A stretch of 64,000 bases of DNA from Bin5 sp965208965 (GTDB lineage Bacteria; Chloroflexota; Anaerolineae; Caldilineales; Caldilineaceae): positions 2,418,001 to 2,482,000 of the forward strand of contig OZ242384.1 in NCBI GenBank assembly GCA_965208965.1, read 5' to 3'. Position 1 is the stretch's first letter, and each line of letters begins with the position of its first letter. The translations under genes were made by a program, and so were the position numbers. Positions 60,978 to 64,000 of this stretch are shown here, one piece after another. The notes below the pieces were generated by a model. The model had not been told where the DNA came from, made no database searches, and saw only the letters and a program-made list of their open reading frames with translations.

Positions 60978-61718
60978 CTACAGCGCAATCTCCCGTCCCG
61001 GCTTCGCGTCCAGCGAACCGCCCAGGTCCACCAGCGCCGCCCCGACCGCCCGCAGGCAGCCCTCCAGGTCAGCTGCAATCCGGCTCTCAGGGATTCGCAG
61101 TATCGTCCAGCGATCTGCCGGCTGGGACGACTCACGCATATCGCTGGCCTCTTCAATCCGGATGCCCAAGTATCCATTGCGCACTCGCAGCGCGATGTCC
61201 ACCGGCCACTCGCCCGCCAACCGGTTGGGAAGCGGCCGCAGCCGGCTCGCCCGCAGCGCGCTCCACAACGCCTGGAATGGCTCTCCCTCCAGCTTCAGCT
61301 CCTTGACATCCTTCGCGCTCAACAGACGCTCCAACGTCGTGTGGATGAAGGTCAGCCTCCTGAACGTGGTTGCCGGGACCGGCTGCGCCAAACGCAACAG
61401 CGGGCCGATCTCAATGCGGAAGTAGTACTCCTCCGCCCGCGCATGGTCCGCCTCCTCCGGCATCAGCTCCGCGCGCGAGAGTAGCTGATAGCGGCGGACT
61501 GCCGCATAATAGCTGATCGTCCGCGCCTCCGTTTCGTTCCTGAAGGCGCTCGTCTGATAAAACGCCAGGTAGTCGGCGCCGACCCGCCGCGGCGCACGCC
61601 TCTGTGGAATCCGATACCAGCCTTCAGTTGCCGCCCGGAGCAGGTCTGCCCGGTTGTTGACGACCGCGACCAGCACCGTCCTTTTGAGATGATAGGGGTC
61701 TCTGTATTCCTGGGACAT
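60978..61718 (-). CDS. Uncharacterised conserved protein upstream of the molybdenum hydroxylase
   Basis: 246 residues from the ATG at 61718. The frame is open seven codons earlier from a TTG that overlaps the endonuclease stop; GAGGAG lies upstream of both. The first half (VLVAVVNNRADLLRA, GWYRIPQRRAPRRVGADYLAFYQ) has the look of a PUA/EVE-like fold; ISYYAAVRRYQLLSRAEL and YFRIEIGPL follow. The C-terminal 70 residues (RIEEASDMRESS) contain a DUF559-like or vsr-like strand pattern at best. Function not recognised. It lies just downstream of the UV endonuclease gene. Confidence 0.6.
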   Translation of the reverse strand: MSQEYRDPYHLKRTVLVAVVNNRADLLRAATEGWYRIPQRRAPRRVGADYLAFYQTSAFRNETEARTISYYAAVRRYQLLSRAELMPEEADHARAEEYYFRIEIGPLLRLAQPVPATTFRRLTFIHTTLERLLSAKDVKELKLEGEPFQALWSALRASRLRPLPNRLAGEWPVDIALRVRNGYLGIRIEEASDMRESSQPADRWTILRIPESRIAADLEGCLRAVGAALVDLGGSLDAKPGREIAL

Positions 61719-61735
61719 TTTCCCGCCGTTACTCC

Positions 61736-62701
61736 TCAATGAACATGCCTTGCCAGATGCGGCGCGTACCTGCCGATCTGCTCCCTCAGCCGCAGCAACG
61801 CGACATCCTTCGCTTTGGCCTCCAGCATCACATCAAAAGACCGCAACTTTGCCGAGACCGCCGCCTGCAGCAGGTCGATAACTTCAAACGGGTGCAGAAA
61901 GTCGCTGTGCTGATGCGCCAGCGGCATCTGTACGCGGGCCTTGCCATCGCGAAAGAGTGTACGCACCGCCGTACGCGGGCTGCTAACATGGATCTTCGGA
62001 CTTGTATCGTCCGGCCAGGTCGCCAGTGCAATCTTCAGCGCATCCAACTGCGGGATCGCATCTGGATTGTGGCACCGGTGGTGCAGCGTATCCAGGACCA
62101 CCGGGATTCCCGTCCGCCGGTGTACCCACAGCACATCACGCAGACTGAACTGTCGGTCTCCGTTCTCCAGGACCAGACGCCTACGCACTCCGTCCGGCAG
62201 CAAATTGGCCGTACGCGCGAACCGGTCCAATGCCGCCGGTACGTTATCGTGCCCTCCCCCCACGTGAACGACAACCACGCTGGCGGCGTCCAGCCCCATC
62301 CCATCCAGCAAAGCGGTCGCGGCGGCCAGCTCCAGGCTCGACCGTCCCGCTAGATCTGGGTCCGGGTGGCTCAACTGCACGTAGAACCCCGGATGCAACG
62401 TCAAGCGCACACGCTGCTGCCGCGCCATATCCCCTATTGCTGCCAGCTCCGTCGAGCACTCCTCCAGTTGACCGTGGAACGCCGGCAGGTCCGGGTGGGT
62501 CAGATAGGGGGCAAGCTGCCCTGCCATACGATAAAACTGGATCTCCTTTCGTTTCAGATAGAGAAAAATGTCGCGCAGATAGACCAGACTTACGCTCAGA
62601 TGGGGTTGGTTCTGCCAGCGCCGGCTGTCGTGCGAGCGTAACCCCGCCGCACCCAGCACCTTGACGGGAAAGCCCAAACGGATACGCGTCTCATTCGGCA
62701 T
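61736..62701 (-). CDS. uvsE: UV DNA damage endonuclease
   Basis: UVDE-family TIM-barrel nuclease that nicks 5' to UV photoproducts. From the ATG at 62701 there are 321 residues, the normal length, beginning MPNETRIRLGFPVKVLG; the frame runs 50 codons upstream, but that part is non-homologous. Family segments: LRRWxNxPHLxxSLxYL-type SRRWQNQPHLSVSLVYL, RLTLHPGFYVQLSHPD, VVVVHVGGGH, RLVLENGDRQFS with the metal glutamate (many members have ENDD), and IPVVLDTLHHRCH. The following gene, an uncharacterised protein, starts in overlap with its stop. Confidence 0.93.
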   Translation of the reverse strand: MPNETRIRLGFPVKVLGAAGLRSHDSRRWQNQPHLSVSLVYLRDIFLYLKRKEIQFYRMAGQLAPYLTHPDLPAFHGQLEECSTELAAIGDMARQQRVRLTLHPGFYVQLSHPDPDLAGRSSLELAAATALLDGMGLDAASVVVVHVGGGHDNVPAALDRFARTANLLPDGVRRRLVLENGDRQFSLRDVLWVHRRTGIPVVLDTLHHRCHNPDAIPQLDALKIALATWPDDTSPKIHVSSPRTAVRTLFRDGKARVQMPLAHQHSDFLHPFEVIDLLQAAVSAKLRSFDVMLEAKAKDVALLRLREQIGRYAPHLARHVH

Positions 62702-63366
62702 ACGTCGGTTGGACTTCAATATGGTTCTTGAGAAACGTGAAGCTGCGAGGAGAGGAATCTTTACTTGTCTGCGCGTAGTCCATCCTGTTTCCGCTCGGGG
62801 GTCAACTGCATCTGAGAGAACAGCGCCGTTCCCGGGGCCATAGCAGTCCATACCTGCCGGCCTGCAGGCAGCCTATCACAGAAATGACCCTCATTCCAAC
62901 ATTCTCGGCAGAAGTACGCCTCTGAATTCGAGCTTGTTTCAAGGCTTCTTTGCAAGCCCGCATCCTTGGGAAATGGACGTCTCGCCCGCGTCCCACGAAG
63001 CTGACCAGAGGAGCGCGCAATAGCGAACCCTGGGAGTCGGTCCCTCCATCGCCCACACCATGTCTTTACGGTATTGACACCGGAATCGGTTCTACTGTAC
63101 TTTTTTTGTGGTCGAATTGAGTGCACTGCGGTTGATTTCAATGACTTCACAGCCCCGGATACGCCCGCAGGGCAAAGCGATTCTGGTATTCACCCGCCTG
63201 ACTTCGTTGTAGGATTCAATTTTCTGGCCCGCCATTGCTCGTAAATTTGAAATCCACGCAGATGCGAATAAGGTCGCAGTGGGTTGCGCTTCATACGCAA
63301 TTCGGTTCACCATCGATTCGCTGTACAACCCGAGCACAGACCCGCAGTGACTGAGGATCCAAAGAC
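62702..63366. other. Intergenic stretch without recognisable genes
   Basis: About 665 bases between uvsE and the LRR remnant. No convincing gene is seen. A short palindrome (CTGCCGGCCTGCAGGCAG, near 62853-62870) and a T-rich run at 63101-63109 are the only structures noticed. Confidence 0.5.
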
Positions 63367-63845
63367 ATGTACAGAGCACATCTCTTGGCCATAACGGCGG
63401 CTTTTGTCATCTCAATGACCTTGGCGCCGGGGCTATTGTCGGCGCAGGAACTGTCGCCGCCCGCCCAGACCGAACCCTCAACAGCCCTTCCTCCCGCAGA
63501 GACTTGGCTGACAGGTGTACACGCTTCTGTAGCGAATCCCGCTAGTTCATCACTCCCTGCTTCCGCAACCTCACCCAACTGCGTACCCTGTTCCTGCGAG
63601 AGAACAACCTGAGTGGACCGATACCTTCCGAACTGGGGAACCTTGCTGACCTGAAATGGCTGTACCTGGAGGACAACGAGCTCAGCGGCGAAATCCCGGC
63701 GGAACTGGTCAACCTTGTGCACCTGCAAGGGTTCAGCCTGAGCGCAAACCGGTTCCAGGGCTGCGTTCCGGTAAGTTGGAGTCGCGTAACCCATAGCGAC
63801 GTCAACGATGTCGATCTGCCATTCTGCATCGAGCAGGAAAACTAA
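63367..63845 (+). pseudogene. Decayed leucine-rich-repeat secreted protein
   Basis: The first frame (from the ATG at 63367) encodes a signal peptide (AFVISMTLAPGLLSAQ) and about 40 further residues without repeats. A different frame from about 63546 carries leucine-rich repeats: FRNLTQLRTLFLRENNLSGP, then SELGNLADLKWLYLEDNELSG, AELVNLVHLQGFSLSANRF, and a C-terminus ending at the stop 63843-63845. The two parts do not join in one frame, and most expected repeats are gone, so a deletion and frameshift is likely. A terminator follows right after the stop. Confidence 0.78.
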
Positions 63846-63850
63846 CTTAG

Positions 63851-63895
63851 AGGAGCGAGTAGCGAAGAGGCTCTCGCTCCTTGCTTCTTTTCTTT
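63851..63895 (+). terminator. Terminator behind the LRR remnant
   Basis: A 9-base stem (AGGAGCGAG with CTCGCTCCT), a 13-base loop and a T-rich tail (CTTCTTTTCTTTCT), placed 5 bases after the LRR stop codon. It supports that the LRR piece is the true 3' end of a gene. Confidence 0.62.
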
Positions 63896-64000
63896 CTCCT
63901 CGTCATCGGGCGCGCTCTGGACCGCCGCGGTCAGAGCCGCAACGTAAGCTCCAGGTGCAGAAGCCGGACGTTTCCGTTCCGCGACGAGCGTTGGCAGCGC

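Noticed and set aside
63291..63794. Minus-strand frame of 167 codons across the LRR region
   Set aside because: Antisense of leucine-rich repeats; the plus-strand repeats and terminator explain the region.
63842..64000. Open minus-strand frame running off the right edge
   Set aside because: Only about 50 codons, Ala-rich with a charged tail, overlapping the LRR stop and terminator; not enough to call a gene.
1..64000. CRISPR arrays, insertion sequences, rRNA and tRNA genes
   Set aside because: Looked for by eye; no regularly spaced repeats, transposase-like frames or RNA gene signatures were found.

Overview
This is a 64 kb piece of a bacterial chromosome, mostly about 60% G+C, densely coded on both strands, with lipoprotein and Tat signal peptides and many short operons. 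No rRNA, tRNA or CRISPR array was seen. The gene mix points to a heterotrophic, aerobic member of the Chloroflexota, perhaps Caldilineae/Anaerolineae-like: several phytanoyl-CoA-type dioxygenases, a family-5 peptide/sugar importer, large membrane glycosyltransferase-like proteins with YfhO or PMT-like sequence, an incomplete cytochrome c maturation set and a PucC-like transporter. The phylum is an inference from gene content, not from a marker alignment.

Layout. 1-1180: end of the ATP synthase operon (atpD, atpC) closed by a strong terminator. 1433-8740: an uptake and hydrolysis module. A plus-strand DapA/NanA-like aldolase faces a minus-strand operon of a solute-binding lipoprotein, two tandem BNR/sialidase-like hydrolases, and OppB- and OppC-type permeases; no ATPase gene lies in the window. 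8773-13415: a homocysteine methyltransferase with a consensus promoter and a long leader, then a 1070-residue membrane-anchored glycoside hydrolase with an SH3 domain. 14038-16504: proB-proA. 16575-21733: an FGGY kinase, two tandem dioxygenases and an aldehyde dehydrogenase. 21835-26310: rimO with a Dot1-like methyltransferase, and a DtxR regulator with ccmH and a TlpA-like thioredoxin behind a perfect sigma-70 promoter. 26455-31798: cyclase, third dioxygenase, PQQ-type sugar dehydrogenase lipoprotein, DAO-type oxidase, radC. 31814-38695: a NERD-like membrane protein, plsX, KDPG aldolase, NAD(P)HX repair enzyme, a sulfite-oxidase-type molybdoenzyme and a GNAT-glyoxalase fusion.

39946-42342 is an AT-richer restriction-modification island (NgoMIV/Cfr10I-type nuclease plus amino-methyltransferase) lying directly against a DUF4037 nucleotidyltransferase gene. 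After an amidohydrolase and a YfhO-like membrane protein comes a broken PMT-type glycosyltransferase (46747-48730), readable only across three frameshifts and an in-frame stop. 48830-53767 holds an acetamidase-type enzyme, a Lon-N-domain protein, truD, a methyltransferase and a Get3/ArsA-like ATPase with an alpha-crystallin-like tail. Upstream of the ATPase are a protein with tail-anchored topology and a divergent PucC-type transporter. 56306-62701 carries small conserved proteins, a possible caspase-fold protein, an HD protein, an IorA/IorB-type molybdenum hydroxylase and a UV damage endonuclease. The last 1.3 kb is largely non-coding apart from a decayed leucine-rich-repeat gene with an intact terminator.

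The observations most worth following are the Get3-like ATPase beside a candidate tail-anchored client and a PucC-like carrier, the restriction-modification island and its DUF4037 neighbour, and the tandem sialidase duplication, whose unit also copied a conserved hairpin and the 3' end of the binding-protein gene.
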